A stretch of DNA of 64,000 bases from Clostridium drakei (GCF_000633595.2 NZ_JIBU02000023.1:186001-250000), one strand, 5' to 3'; numbered from the stretch's first letter, positions 25,545 to 35,158 are shown. The notes: a model not told the origin generated them from the sequence alone. A program made the numbers and translations.

Positions 25545-26146
25545 TTAAATTGATTCTGTTAAAAATACTGGGATTTTATTGCTTCTTATTTCTTTTCTTT
25601 CATTATTTTTATCCTCAATTTCTTTCTCATAAAAAGCTCTTAAAAAGATTTTATCCCCCAAACTTAAATTCCAATAGTCTGAGGGAACATTAATCCTTTT
25701 CTCTTTCCAGAGACAGTACATCAAATTTACTTCGCTGTCTCTGGTGATGAGTTTTTTATTTCTTTAACTGAATCTTTGCTAAATCCACTTAATTCATTTA
25801 TTACATTGAATATTGCTGTTATTTCTCCAGGTAAAAATATATTATTTACAGCTTCTGCTGCATTAATTGCACCAAACTGTTCAATAATCTGTTGGTTGTT
25901 GAAATCTGGATCTTTTATTCCAGAAACTACATATTTAGCTTGAATATTTTTTTCAGATTCTACTTTTCCATCTGCATTTATTGACACTGCATTTTGAATA
26001 TCTTCAAATTCATCTGCTGTAATTGATTGAACTGTAACTGAAAAAGGTTCTCCTAGAACCTCTGACAATCTCTTTATTTCTATTTCTTTTGTTGGTCTAA
26101 CTAATTTTGATTTGTCTAATTTTAATAATAAATCTATCTTACTCAT
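25545..26146 (-). CDS. Tail assembly chaperone long form (XkdN -1 frameshift product)
   Basis: If ribosomes shift back one base at A AAA AAC (25757-25751) after codon 132, 68 further codons are read: LITRDSEVNLMYCLWKEKRI, then VPSDYWNLSLGDKIFLRAFY and on to FLTESI, ending at 25545. The extension looks like the XkdO-type C-terminal part found in gram-positive myophages. The resulting 200-residue protein would be the gpGT equivalent that loads tape measure onto tube. The short second frame has no ribosome site, which supports frameshifting. The slip itself is inferred. Confidence 0.8.
25727..26146 (-). CDS. Tail assembly chaperone short form (XkdN-like)
   Basis: 139 residues read in frame 0: LLKLDKSKLVRPTKEIEIKR and GEPFSVTVQSITADEFEDIQ are typical of XkdN; ends SSPETAK. 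It corresponds to gpG of lambda-type tail assembly. Lies between tube and tape-measure genes, as in PBSX. GGGAGGAAAGTT precedes the ATG. Confidence 0.88.
   Translation of the reverse strand: MSKIDLLLKLDKSKLVRPTKEIEIKRLSEVLGEPFSVTVQSITADEFEDIQNAVSINADGKVESEKNIQAKYVVSGIKDPDFNNQQIIEQFGAINAAEAVNNIFLPGEITAIFNVINELSGFSKDSVKEIKNSSPETAK
25751..25757 (-). promoter_or_regulatory. Slippery heptamer for -1 frameshifting
   Basis: A AAA AAC aligned with frame 0 as ATA AAA AAC, a classical X XXY YYZ site, eight codons before the short-form stop. Seen directly; activity is by analogy with other tail chaperones. Confidence 0.78.
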
Positions 26147-26242
26147 AACTTTCCTCCCAAATTAAAAATGTTATTAAATGATTTTACCCAGCATTTTTTA
26201 ATGCTGGGTTTCTAAATTATTTTTACAATTATATAACTTTTC

Positions 26243-26698
26243 CTATTTGACTATGCTTGGATCAATAGTATCTAAAGCTTCCATATCTTCAAAAGTAAAA
26301 GGAATGGATTCAGTGCCTAATTTATTAGATGACCAATCTGCTACAGTCAATTCATCAAATTTGACACCACTAAGTTTAACTCTTGAAGTTCCTCCATTTC
26401 CTGGGTCACTTATTTTACTAATTAAAGTACAAACCGTTTCTATGCCATCTCTAAGATTATCCATTAAAAGTAATATCATTCTATCACTAACTTTATTTAA
26501 GGTCATCGTACCTGAACCATCCCATCCAACAGTCTTATGCTTTTTTGCATTAGTTCCACACATAGGTACTTCAACTTTATTTAATTTAGCTTTAGCTTGA
26601 AATGCTGTACATTCTGCAACCTGAGCATCATTTAAAAATAAGGTTCCATAGTTTCCATATATAGTTTTAGTTTCATCATAATATCCTTGTCTATTCAT
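26243..26698 (-). CDS. Phage tail tube protein (XkdM type)
   Basis: 151 residues from the ATG at 26698 with AAAGGATGGTGAAATAT in front. Family features: YGTLFLNDAQVAECTAFQAK, GTNAKKHKTVGWDGSGTMTL, SIPFTFEDMEALD near the end. It polymerises as the inner tube of a contractile tail. Follows the sheath gene by 15 bases. Confidence 0.9.
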   Translation of the reverse strand: MNRQGYYDETKTIYGNYGTLFLNDAQVAECTAFQAKAKLNKVEVPMCGTNAKKHKTVGWDGSGTMTLNKVSDRMILLLMDNLRDGIETVCTLISKISDPGNGGTSRVKLSGVKFDELTVADWSSNKLGTESIPFTFEDMEALDTIDPSIVK

Positions 26699-26713
26699 AT
26701 ATTTCACCATCCT

Positions 26714-27805
26714 TTAAATTGCAATTCCAAATTTAATATTTTCCATAGCATCTAAAATCTTAATTGAAGCAGCTATAAATACTTGATCTTCTGTATTTGC
26801 CTCTTTAATCTCATTTTCTGACATTTGATCAACTGTTCTTCCATCTGTTGTTTTATATCCAGAAGTTTTTAAATAAATCTTTTGAGCTGCTGTATCTATA
26901 AATACATTACTCTTACCTTTATCTAGTAAACCATCTAACTCAAGTCCATCAAAATAATTGCTGATAGCGCTCATAAGTAAAATTTTATGGTCATAATCAT
27001 TTTGTACCTTTCCTATATAATTATCTTCTACAGTAGATTTGATATCGTCATGTATTTGATCCATAATATCTATTATTTTTGTTTTCTTAAATATCTTTCC
27101 TTTATCTTCAGTAGTTGTAATCAAACTATTTACTGATCTTGCAACCTTAACTTTTCTCCCATCATTCATTAAAATCAATTTTCCAGCGTCAATAGCAGTA
27201 TCCATATCTGTTTTTGTAAGATGATCACAATCAATTAATTCTGGTAAAGGTGCATAAGTAGCACTTATAGATAATGGTGTTCCTGCAAGTAATCCAGCTA
27301 TTCTTGCACAATATTCTTTAGCAGTATATGTTTTATTTACTGTCTTAATTGTAGAAGCACAAAAATCAATTATACCTTCATGATCTCCTGCTGTATTGGG
27401 AAGCACAACCTTAACCCTTCTATCGTTAAAATCTCTCAATTTTTTTATCCAAGTGGCAAATGCTGTAGTGTCTGCATCGGATATACCAGGTATTGCTAAA
27501 TAATCCCAACTAATAGTTTCTAAGTAATGCTGAGCTTCTGTATAATCTGCAGCTGTATCAGCTTGAACATAAACAATAACTTGTTTAGGAGGATACTTAT
27601 ATCCTATAAAAGCAAGATTAATTTGTTCTTGGTTATCAGCTGTTAATCCACTTGGAATTTCCTCTGCTCCATTCAAAATCATAGGATTTACTTGAGGTAC
27701 AGTTTTATCTCTCAATATTAATGCTACTATTCCTCTTGTACCTCTATCAATTGCAGTAGTACCTGTTTCTTTAAAAATTATATTTAATGATGGTAATCCC
27801 AACAT
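26714..27805 (-). CDS. Phage tail sheath protein (XkdK type)
   Basis: 363 residues from the ATG at 27805 (AAGGAG nine bases before; the ATG two codons upstream abuts it). LPSLNIIFKETGTTAIDRGT, RGIVALILRD, and C-terminal VFIAASIKILDAMENIKFGI with FIDTAAQKIYLKTSGYKTTD match clostridial and PBSX sheath proteins. Establishes the particle as a contractile-tail (myovirus-type) element. Confidence 0.92.
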   Translation of the reverse strand: MLGLPSLNIIFKETGTTAIDRGTRGIVALILRDKTVPQVNPMILNGAEEIPSGLTADNQEQINLAFIGYKYPPKQVIVYVQADTAADYTEAQHYLETISWDYLAIPGISDADTTAFATWIKKLRDFNDRRVKVVLPNTAGDHEGIIDFCASTIKTVNKTYTAKEYCARIAGLLAGTPLSISATYAPLPELIDCDHLTKTDMDTAIDAGKLILMNDGRKVKVARSVNSLITTTEDKGKIFKKTKIIDIMDQIHDDIKSTVEDNYIGKVQNDYDHKILLMSAISNYFDGLELDGLLDKGKSNVFIDTAAQKIYLKTSGYKTTDGRTVDQMSENEIKEANTEDQVFIAASIKILDAMENIKFGIAI

Positions 27806-27884
27806 AATCATCTCCTTTTTTATAATTACTTTTAAATATCTTACTCATGCTTTTTTAACAATTACTCTAAAAATATTTTCTAAA

Positions 27885-28328
27885 TCATTTACCTATCCCC
27901 TCCTTAAAATGAAGCTTTCTCATAGGCTTAATATTTTCTTCAGTTTCAACCTCTTCACGAATTGAAACTAAATAATTTAAACTTATTTGAAAATGAAGTA
28001 CAAAATCAACTATCTCATATTCTATTTTTATTATAGTTAGAACCCTGTCTTTCACTTGTATGCAAAATTTAAAACTTCTTTCCAAACTGTCAGCCATATC
28101 ATAAAGTTCATCAGTATTTTCTTCTTTAGCAAAATACTGAACATCTACAATTAAAGTAGGATTTTTAGTGAAAAAATTTGTTCTAGTTGTATTTACAGGA
28201 ATTAACTCAATAAAAAAAGCAGGTGGACTAAACCCCTGTCTTATCTCTTCATCATATACATTTATATTAGAAAACTCCGTACTTAATTTTAGAGTTACAG
28301 CATCTTTAATATCTTTAAATGTAATCAT
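27885..28328 (-). CDS. Phage tail terminator/connector protein (XkdJ-like)
   Basis: 147 residues beginning ITFKDIKDAVTLKLSTEFSN with NVYDEEIRQGFSPPAFFIEL and LHFQISLNYLVSIREEVETE, the pattern of the tail terminator family in PBSX-like phages. Ends the tail tube. Overlaps the HK97 gp10-like gene by four bases. Confidence 0.8.
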   Translation of the reverse strand: MITFKDIKDAVTLKLSTEFSNINVYDEEIRQGFSPPAFFIELIPVNTTRTNFFTKNPTLIVDVQYFAKEENTDELYDMADSLERSFKFCIQVKDRVLTIIKIEYEIVDFVLHFQISLNYLVSIREEVETEENIKPMRKLHFKEGIGK

Positions 28329-28777
28329 AAATCTAACTCCTTAATTGTTCTATCAAGCCATTCTGACAAATGTTCAGGCAGTTCTTTACTAAGCTGCTCT
28401 ACACCTACTTTAAGCATATGTCTTCCAGGTATAAAAACCATTTTATTATGTGATTTATATTTTTCACCATTTCTAATTTTCTCTAATTTGGACCTATATC
28501 CATACTCAATATTTTCTGCATGAGGTGAGTTATTAAATACTTCTATATAGTATCCATTATCATCACTTACTAAATTACCTATCTTCCAGTTATCTATTAA
28601 ACTTTCTTCTGAAGTACTATGCTTATAATTCACATTTGAAGACTTATTCTTTAAATTTTCTAAAAAACTATTTGAAAGTTCCAAAATTTCTTTTTCTAGT
28701 TCTCTAGGAAAATCAACATTTGTAAAATTCATTAAAGCATTTTGAAACTGATATAATTCATCTATCTCAAATCCCAT
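28325..28777 (-). CDS. HK97 gp10-like tail/neck protein (XkdI type)
   Basis: 150 residues. GNLVSDDNGYYIEVFNNSPH, AENIEYGYRSK and FIPGRHMLKVGVEQLSKELP match the HK97 gp10 family, which joins neck and tail. Its ATG overlaps the end of the upstream gene at 28777. Confidence 0.85.
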   Translation of the reverse strand: MGFEIDELYQFQNALMNFTNVDFPRELEKEILELSNSFLENLKNKSSNVNYKHSTSEESLIDNWKIGNLVSDDNGYYIEVFNNSPHAENIEYGYRSKLEKIRNGEKYKSHNKMVFIPGRHMLKVGVEQLSKELPEHLSEWLDRTIKELDL

Positions 28778-29127
28778 TATGCTTTATCCTTTCTTAGAAG
28801 AGGTACTTCTAAATGACTTAAATAAGGAAAAAATTCTCCTGCTTCATACTTTCTCTTTATACCATTTTCAAAAATAATTTCTACATCATCACCTGCAGTT
28901 ATAGGTGTATCTGTTGAACAGAACATAAGCACATTATATCGAATATTATTAGTGATATCTGTTTGATTTACATTGCTTGTATCTTTCTTTGAAATTGCAC
29001 ATTTAACATTTTCTGCCTTCATACCTGATTTAAATGCTTTAGCTCCATTAAATTTTTTATACTCTATTTGACCATATATTGCAGCTTTATCAAAATAAGT
29101 TAACTCTAATATTTCAGCTTCTGTCAT
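28777..29127 (-). CDS. Head-tail joining / minor structural protein (XkdH/YqbH type)
   Basis: 116 residues from the ATG at 29127, just after the stop of the connector gene (TAATATG). An upstream TTG would abut AGAAGGG and is less likely. Beta-rich with the end YEAGEFFPYLSHLEVPLLRK, typical of neck proteins in this position. Confidence 0.8.
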   Translation of the reverse strand: MTEAEILELTYFDKAAIYGQIEYKKFNGAKAFKSGMKAENVKCAISKKDTSNVNQTDITNNIRYNVLMFCSTDTPITAGDDVEIIFENGIKRKYEAGEFFPYLSHLEVPLLRKDKA

Positions 29128-29128
29128 A

Positions 29129-29467
29129 TTACCAATCAACCCTTCTAAAAATATTTAATTCGAGAGTATCCTCATCTCCAAAACTTAATAAGGTTCTTTC
29201 ATCTTTTTGGTCAATTGAATATTCTATCTTGGTATCACCTCTTTCTATGGATTTAATTTTTTTTTCATAGTCTATACTGTTATTGTGTAATCTATGTTGT
29301 ATTATAGCTATTACTTTATCTTCTATAAATCCTTCTAATTCTTCTGGTAACTTTTTAATATGGCAATAATTAAGTGTCTTTTGGGTAAATTTATTTATAT
29401 ATTGATTAATAATTTTATCCTTGGAATCATCAATTATTCCTAAAGTATTTTTTATATTTTCTAACAT
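29129..29467 (-). CDS. Head-tail connector protein (gp6/YqbG type)
   Basis: 112 residues, helical N-terminus (DDSKDKIINQYINKFTQKTL, NYCHIKKLPEELEGFIEDKV) and DEDTLELNIFRRVDW end, a pattern of gp6-type connectors that dock under the portal. AAGGAGAATTA precedes the ATG. Second gene after the capsid gene direction-wise. Confidence 0.8.
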   Translation of the reverse strand: MLENIKNTLGIIDDSKDKIINQYINKFTQKTLNYCHIKKLPEELEGFIEDKVIAIIQHRLHNNSIDYEKKIKSIERGDTKIEYSIDQKDERTLLSFGDEDTLELNIFRRVDW

Positions 29468-29503
29468 AATTAATTCTCCTTAAACTAAGAAATGCTAAAC
29501 TTT

Positions 29504-30523
29504 TTACTTCACTTTAGCAATATATATTTGATCAGCATAAGGGAATGATGGTAAACAAGTGGCAACTGCTTTTGTCCACCTAGCTACTGGATCTTTAGTA
29601 CTATATATTTCAGCCACAATATTTCCAAAGGATTCTATTTTAGTATCACTCTTACCTCTTAGTTCTATTTCTTCTGCAGTGAGTCCATAAATAGTATCAC
29701 CTAATTTCCCCTCTGGAAGTAATACAAATTTTCCATCTTCAAAATACCTTTTTACTACATACTTTCCATCGTTACCTTGTGTTCTATATTGTGAATCATA
29801 GGTTGCTACTTCTGGTAAATCCATAGATGATAATAATTGATTAAGCATATCTTTGGTTAATAATTTATCTGCATTAATCCCAAATACAGCCTTTCTTATT
29901 GCCATATTAGTTAAAAGCAAGTTTAATACTGACTTAGAAGTTACAGCTCTAGTAGGAGTACAGCCTACGTTTTGCACTACTTTATCTGTCCAATTATAAA
30001 TATCCTCTAATATTTTTGCATCTGTACTAGTCCAATCGGTTGTACTTTGCTGTACTTTAGGTGTTCCATAATCTATAGAGGTTTTGACTCCGTTTTCATT
30101 TATGTTAAGTTTTCCAGTAGTTATAACCTCCATTCTCATAGCTTCAATTCTAGTTTTAACACTGTTTACCATGTTATCTACATCATTATAAATTTGGTTA
30201 ATAGCTTGAGTTTCTTCTTGTGTGCTCCTTGGAAAATTTAATTGTATTATTAATTTTTCATCCATTTTAATTTTTCTTTTGATTAATGCTAATTCTTCTA
30301 CACTATAAGAAATTCCATCTCTTGAACCTATTTCAGTTTCAGTATCAAACCCATGTATACTAGCACTTACAGGTAAGTTATTAGCTCCCTTTATCATTTT
30401 AAAATCTAATCCTTCTATTTTTGTTTCTGGAAATAATATATCTCCTAACATTGGTATTTGCTCTCTGTTCTTCACATAATTTAAAATTGCTTGTGGTGAA
30501 AATAATTCTTCTACTCTAGTCAT
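29504..30523 (-). CDS. Phage major capsid protein (capsid protein E family)
   Basis: 339 residues. N-terminus SPQAILNYVKNREQIPMLGD with LFPETKIEGLDFKMIKGANN, central AMRMEVITTGKLNINENG and VASPF-like C-terminal WTKAVATCLPSFPYADQIYI are characteristic of the gpE-like major capsid group. Length usual. A capsid shows the element encodes heads as well as tails, unlike a tailocin. Confidence 0.9.
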   Translation of the reverse strand: MTRVEELFSPQAILNYVKNREQIPMLGDILFPETKIEGLDFKMIKGANNLPVSASIHGFDTETEIGSRDGISYSVEELALIKRKIKMDEKLIIQLNFPRSTQEETQAINQIYNDVDNMVNSVKTRIEAMRMEVITTGKLNINENGVKTSIDYGTPKVQQSTTDWTSTDAKILEDIYNWTDKVVQNVGCTPTRAVTSKSVLNLLLTNMAIRKAVFGINADKLLTKDMLNQLLSSMDLPEVATYDSQYRTQGNDGKYVVKRYFEDGKFVLLPEGKLGDTIYGLTAEEIELRGKSDTKIESFGNIVAEIYSTKDPVARWTKAVATCLPSFPYADQIYIAKVK

Positions 30524-30536
30524 TTATAATTCACTC

Positions 30537-30863
30537 CTATCTAAATTTTATTTCTTTTAATGCAGTTTTTGCTGTATCAGCAGGCTTAACAGGAAGTCTA
30601 TCTTCTAATACATAACCTTCAACCATTAATGAGCCTGGTTGCGCTCCTTGTGTAACATCTACGCTAGAAAATAATATTCCTGCAGCAGTACTATCATTAA
30701 CTACTTTTCCATTTCCATCTAGTATACTACCTGCAAAGACTATTTTTCTTCCAAACTCATCAGGTACTATACCTTCATCACTCACTGTAGTAGTAAAATT
30801 AACATACTTTTCACTAGCTAAGAACTCAATTTGATTATTAATGTTTATTGTTTTTACATACAT
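30537..30863 (-). CDS. Putative capsid decoration/head protein, 108 aa
   Basis: Beta-rich and small, with FTTTVSDEGIVPDEFGRKIV, FAGSILDGNGKVVNDSTAAG, and EGYVLEDRLPVKPADTAK. The position between scaffold and capsid, and size, fit a head decoration protein. AAGGAGGTATAAGAT precedes the ATG. Assignment mainly by position. Confidence 0.7.
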   Translation of the reverse strand: MYVKTININNQIEFLASEKYVNFTTTVSDEGIVPDEFGRKIVFAGSILDGNGKVVNDSTAAGILFSSVDVTQGAQPGSLMVEGYVLEDRLPVKPADTAKTALKEIKFR

Positions 30864-30878
30864 ATCTTATACCTCCTT

Positions 30879-31433
30879 CTATTTCCACATATTTTTATAT
30901 GAATTTTGGACTTTTTTATTTCTCTCTTTTGCTATTTTAACAGCTAAGGAACTTCCTCCTGGCGTACTTGTTCCATCTCCTGGTTTAGGTGTAACTATTT
31001 TATTTTCTGCAAATAAATAAGGATCAGATGTTTTTAAATTCTTTAACTGTTCATCCAATCCTATAATAGATTCTCCCTCTAATTTAACTTTTTCAGTATC
31101 TATCAAAGCTTTTATTGCTTTGCTATTCTTAGCTCCTGACTTATTTAAAGCCTTTTCTAATGCATAATTAAATTGTATTTCACCTATTTTCTTTTCACTA
31201 TCCTTTTTTAATTTTTCATAATCTTTTTCATACTTATCAAGCTTATTTTGAAACTCCTCAATAGTCTTATTAGCAATTTTAAGCTCATTTTCTATATCTG
31301 TTTTTAAACTATTATATTTTTCTCTAATTATATAGTTAGAACTATCAACCAAATCTACATCTATATACTTACTTTTTATTTCTTCTGGTATTCCCGAATA
31401 TGCTTTTCCAAGTATTTCATTTAACTTTGGCAT
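30879..31433 (-). CDS. Capsid scaffold protein (phage minor structural GP20 type)
   Basis: 184 residues. KLNEILGKAYSGIPEEIKSK, then a long coiled coil (about 45-95, ENELKIANKTIEEFQNKLDK) and ALEKALNKSGAKNSKAIKAL, LDEQLKNLKTSDPYLF, and a PKPGDGTSTPGG linker; the standard layout of GP20/DUF4355 scaffolds. Ends with a basic tail that would bind the capsid. Confidence 0.88.
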   Translation of the reverse strand: MPKLNEILGKAYSGIPEEIKSKYIDVDLVDSSNYIIREKYNSLKTDIENELKIANKTIEEFQNKLDKYEKDYEKLKKDSEKKIGEIQFNYALEKALNKSGAKNSKAIKALIDTEKVKLEGESIIGLDEQLKNLKTSDPYLFAENKIVTPKPGDGTSTPGGSSLAVKIAKERNKKVQNSYKNMWK

Positions 31434-31472
31434 TTATAATAACTCCTTTCTTAATTTTTTTAATAATAATTA

Positions 31473-32879
31473 CTATTTCATTATGTTATCAATATAATTA
31501 GAATTATTATACTTCGAGTTTTTATATTGATCTAATAATCTTTGTTCCTCTTCTGTTACATCGCTTACCCAAGGATGATGACCAATTATAGTTTTATCAC
31601 TTACCATACCCTTTGAATTTTGACAATCTTGAATTGTTTCTGTTTCGTTAGTAATCATATTTCTGTTAAAATTCACTTTTGCCTTAGTATAATCAAAATT
31701 TCCTTCTCTCTTTATTTTTAAATACTCTGATATAAACCAAAATATATCTTTAAATGCCTTCCTAAGTTTTCTTTCAAAGTTATTACATTTAAGATCTAAA
31801 CCACTATATAAAAATTTAAGTGATACTCCTGAAGGATTAGCTCCAAATTTGTCTGTATCCATATTTACACATTGCCCAAATTGATAAATATCTTTTTTAA
31901 GCCTATCTAAATGTTTCTCTGATGCATCAACATTTAAATTGGAATTAAGTGATTCTACTCCTCCATCACCTTCAACCTTTATTGCCTTATAATATCTTAA
32001 ATCTTGTATAAATTCTCCAACATCTTGTCCTGCATAATTTTTCAGCACATATATAAGAGATTGCAATTCAGCAATATTATTACTTATATCACTAGTATTT
32101 AAATCATAATCATCGATCAAATATTTGACAAATGTTAAATCACTAAGCTCTTTATTATTATTCTTAACTACTATAAATGGAACTCTACCCCATCCATAAT
32201 GATCTTCATCCTTTAAATAATGGCCTAATGGCTCTGTTGTTTCATTTGCTTCTACATCAGGAATAAGTCTTCCATTATAATCTGTGTAATACATAACGGT
32301 TTTATCATCCCAATACTCTACTTTAAGCACATCTTTCTTATTTTTACCTTCATATACAGTAACATAATAGTACCTAATCACTGACTGTAACTTAGAGTGA
32401 TCTGTATCATCCCATATTGGAACTACTTGTTCACTTGGAATTAATTTAAATCTTAATTTTTCACTATCATCAATATATACCTGCAGATACGAAATTCCTT
32501 TATTACTTGCTTCAATTCCAGATTCATTCAAAATATCATCAAAATCCTCATCCAATATTTCATTCACTTTTTTTTGAAATTTATCATTCAAAGAAGTATA
32601 TACAGGTGATTTACCTAAAAGATAACCAATCTTTTCATCTACTAAAAGTTTCATAAATGCATGGCTTAGCTTATTATTTACTTTAGTATGATCTACAATT
32701 TTTTGCTTATTTACATAACAGTATATTTCTCTACAATTTATGTCATTTCTGTTTTCATAATAAGCTTGACCAATTAACATATTTTTTCTTTTACTTGACT
32801 TATCAAATTCATCAATAAATTGCTTTATAATTTCTTCAAGACTCATTGCTGATACTTTAGGCTTAAAGTCAAATAACAT
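31473..32879 (-). CDS. Portal protein, SPP1 family
   Basis: 468 residues from the ATG at 32879 with AAGGAGGTGGAGACT before it (an upstream start lacks one). AYYENRNDINCREIYCYVNK, NNKLSHAFMKLLVDEKIGYL, VDEKIGYLLGKSPVY and GVSLKFLYSGLDLKCNNFER match SPP1 gp6-type portals. Packaging and ejection pass through it. No minor head protein gene of the SPP1 gp7 type lies between portal and scaffold. Confidence 0.92.
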   Translation of the reverse strand: MLFDFKPKVSAMSLEEIIKQFIDEFDKSSKRKNMLIGQAYYENRNDINCREIYCYVNKQKIVDHTKVNNKLSHAFMKLLVDEKIGYLLGKSPVYTSLNDKFQKKVNEILDEDFDDILNESGIEASNKGISYLQVYIDDSEKLRFKLIPSEQVVPIWDDTDHSKLQSVIRYYYVTVYEGKNKKDVLKVEYWDDKTVMYYTDYNGRLIPDVEANETTEPLGHYLKDEDHYGWGRVPFIVVKNNNKELSDLTFVKYLIDDYDLNTSDISNNIAELQSLIYVLKNYAGQDVGEFIQDLRYYKAIKVEGDGGVESLNSNLNVDASEKHLDRLKKDIYQFGQCVNMDTDKFGANPSGVSLKFLYSGLDLKCNNFERKLRKAFKDIFWFISEYLKIKREGNFDYTKAKVNFNRNMITNETETIQDCQNSKGMVSDKTIIGHHPWVSDVTEEEQRLLDQYKNSKYNNSNYIDNIMK

Positions 32880-32892
32880 AGTCTCCACCTCC

Positions 32893-34155
32893 TTATTTAA
32901 ATACTGATACACCACAATTTTTATATAAAATTGTATTAACAAAATACCTTATGGCATCCATGGCATGATCCATTATTTTTACAGGTTTATCCTCTCCTCT
33001 TTCAATAGACTTTTCATCCCAAATATAAGAAAAAAATTCTTTAAATGTATTTATACACTTATCATTAAACTGTATTATTAAATCATTTAGCGCACTTGAA
33101 ACATTTCTTATTCCTTCTAGCACATTATTTTTAGCTTGTTTAACTTTAAACTTACCATTTTTCCTTATAACTGCTATAAAAGATGCTGCACTTGGATCTA
33201 TTACAACTGCTTTTATTTTTCTGTTTCCAACGAAATCAACCAAATCATCATAATATTCATTATCAGTTTTTTGTTTTCCTTTATCTCTACCAGAATAATA
33301 GTATTCATCTATTAAATACCACTTATCTAAATATTTACCCCACAATAAAAATACAGTTGCATTTTGAGTACCATAATCACAACTGATATAAAACTCTTTA
33401 TAATCTCTTATTATTGTTTGTACTTTATGTTTAGATTCATTAAACATATCATAGATTAATCCTTGAGCCTGTACCCATAGACCTAAAATATATCGTTTAA
33501 AGAACACTCCACTAAACATGCGTCTAAATCTCTCTTTAACTTTCTCTGACAAACTTAAATTATCATCCATAGTAAAATGCATGTATAATATATTTTTTTC
33601 TTTAGCTTTATCTATAAACTCTATTTTAACAAAATGGTAAGGACTACCTGGATTACAATTCATGAAAATTTTAGCACCATCTACTGAGCAGCGTCCTATC
33701 ATCTGATCTACAAAATTTTGAGGAAATAATGCTACTTCATCAGCTAATGCTCCTGCAGCAGTTAATCCCTGAAGTCTATCTTGTGATTTTTCATTATTAG
33801 CATCATACATATAATAAGTATTATCACTTATAGTTATACAATTTTCTGATCTATTATACTCATATTTAATTCCCCAAGAATTTAGTATTTGCTGCATGGG
33901 TCCTATTACATTCTTTTTAAGTGTTCCAATTGTTTTACCTGCAAGAATAAAGTTTTCATTATTAAAATGTTTCAATGTCCACCTTACAAAACTGCATAAC
34001 ATGGCTATAGTTTTACCTGATCTAATAGCTCCATCAGCTATTACTATATCTTTATTGGCAAAAGGTGATCCTTTTTCCCAAAAGAATAATAGTTTCTTTT
34101 GTTTTATAGAAAACGGCCGAAATTTAAAGCCCTTATTCTGTTTCTTTTTCCTCAT
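32893..34155 (-). CDS. Terminase large subunit (XtmB type)
   Basis: 420 residues from the ATG at 34155. FRPFSIKQKKLLFFWEKGSP, Walker A GAIRSGKT, the LQGLTAAGALADEVALFPQN Walker B region (DE), FMNCNPGSPYHFVK coupling motif and a nuclease part with DPSAASFIAVIR. It powers DNA packaging. AAGGATGATGCTA precedes the ATG, inside the small-subunit gene, so the two are coupled. Confidence 0.92.
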   Translation of the reverse strand: MRKKKQNKGFKFRPFSIKQKKLLFFWEKGSPFANKDIVIADGAIRSGKTIAMLCSFVRWTLKHFNNENFILAGKTIGTLKKNVIGPMQQILNSWGIKYEYNRSENCITISDNTYYMYDANNEKSQDRLQGLTAAGALADEVALFPQNFVDQMIGRCSVDGAKIFMNCNPGSPYHFVKIEFIDKAKEKNILYMHFTMDDNLSLSEKVKERFRRMFSGVFFKRYILGLWVQAQGLIYDMFNESKHKVQTIIRDYKEFYISCDYGTQNATVFLLWGKYLDKWYLIDEYYYSGRDKGKQKTDNEYYDDLVDFVGNRKIKAVVIDPSAASFIAVIRKNGKFKVKQAKNNVLEGIRNVSSALNDLIIQFNDKCINTFKEFFSYIWDEKSIERGEDKPVKIMDHAMDAIRYFVNTILYKNCGVSVFK

Positions 34156-34912
34156 TAGCATCATCCTTAAATAAGCTTTTTATCTCACACTCACTCATTG
34201 TTGTGGCCTTTATAAATTCATTAATTCCTTCTTTATTGCTATCGTTATTTCCACTATTAACGTTATTAATATCAATCTTTAACTTTTCAATTCTAAGTTT
34301 TTGTTCTTCTGTAGCAAGATTACTCCTTAGCAATTCATCATATTGTTTGATCATACTTTCCAAAGTCTTCATAGCTTTTGATTGAGCTTGTAAAAATGCA
34401 GCTTGTTTATCCCATGCGAACTGCAGCTCATATTCTTCTTCTAATCCTTCTGATGTATTTCTATTGAATTCTTTTTGCTTCTTAAGTACTTTAGTTAGAT
34501 CTTCTTGATTTTTCACATTCATAATTTTTTGTGATCTTGCTATAGCTGTATACTGAATTATTATATTTTCCCAAAGCATATCTAACGGATTTTTAACTAT
34601 AATATCTTGCACTATATCTAATGTCTCCGGTGGAAATATCTTAGAAAAAAAACCGTGTTTTTCAGCATTTTTATTTCCCTTTGGTGCTCCTTTAGCATAT
34701 TTATCATTTATAGTAATACATTTAATTTTCATTTTTTCTTTTTCTAATACTTTATTTAATTTGTTATTCCATCTATATCTACTTTTCCAAGATCTTATAG
34801 TTCCATAAGGTATTTTTAATTTTTGGGCAATATCCAACAATTCCACCTTTCCATTGCTATTTATATACATTTGTTCTGCCCTTATACTGTTAGGACTTCT
34901 TTGCTTTGGCAT
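34133..34912 (-). CDS. Terminase small subunit (XtmA type)
   Basis: 259 residues. N-terminal helix-turn-helix RSPNSIRAEQMYINSNGKVE, LLDIAQKLKIPYGTIRSWKS (a DNA-recognition unit), then the conserved KGAPKGNKNAEKHGFFSKIF, and a C-terminal coil. It picks the packaging start. Overlaps the large subunit by 23 bases. Confidence 0.9.
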   Translation of the reverse strand: MPKQRSPNSIRAEQMYINSNGKVELLDIAQKLKIPYGTIRSWKSRYRWNNKLNKVLEKEKMKIKCITINDKYAKGAPKGNKNAEKHGFFSKIFPPETLDIVQDIIVKNPLDMLWENIIIQYTAIARSQKIMNVKNQEDLTKVLKKQKEFNRNTSEGLEEEYELQFAWDKQAAFLQAQSKAMKTLESMIKQYDELLRSNLATEEQKLRIEKLKIDINNVNSGNNDSNKEGINEFIKATTMSECEIKSLFKDDANEEKETE

Positions 34913-34953
34913 GTCATTTCACCTACTTCAACTGCTTATTTATCCATTTTGCA

Positions 34954-35133
34954 TTATTTTTGCCTTATAGCTCCTCTATGTCTATAATAACTATCATGCT
35001 TCATTAAATTTAAAATATCATGAAAAGAAAGTTGTTCTTCTTTAATTTTATTTTTACTTTTTTTAATATTTTTCTTATCTAATTTTTCATGTATATCTGA
35101 TCGCTGAGACTTTACTATCTTTTTTACATTCAC
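34954..35133 (-). CDS. Small basic phage protein, about 59 aa
   Basis: Lysine-rich peptide with HDILNLMKHDSYYRHRGAIR near the end. A GTG at 35133 sits eight bases after GGAGG and is favoured over the GTG at 35142, which abuts AGGAG. First gene after the predicted late promoter, directly before terminase. Function unknown; a similar small gene often precedes terminase. Confidence 0.7.
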   Translation of the reverse strand: MNVKKIVKSQRSDIHEKLDKKNIKKSKNKIKEEQLSFHDILNLMKHDSYYRHRGAIRQK

Positions 35134-35158
35134 ATCTCTCACCTCCTATAAATTAAAT

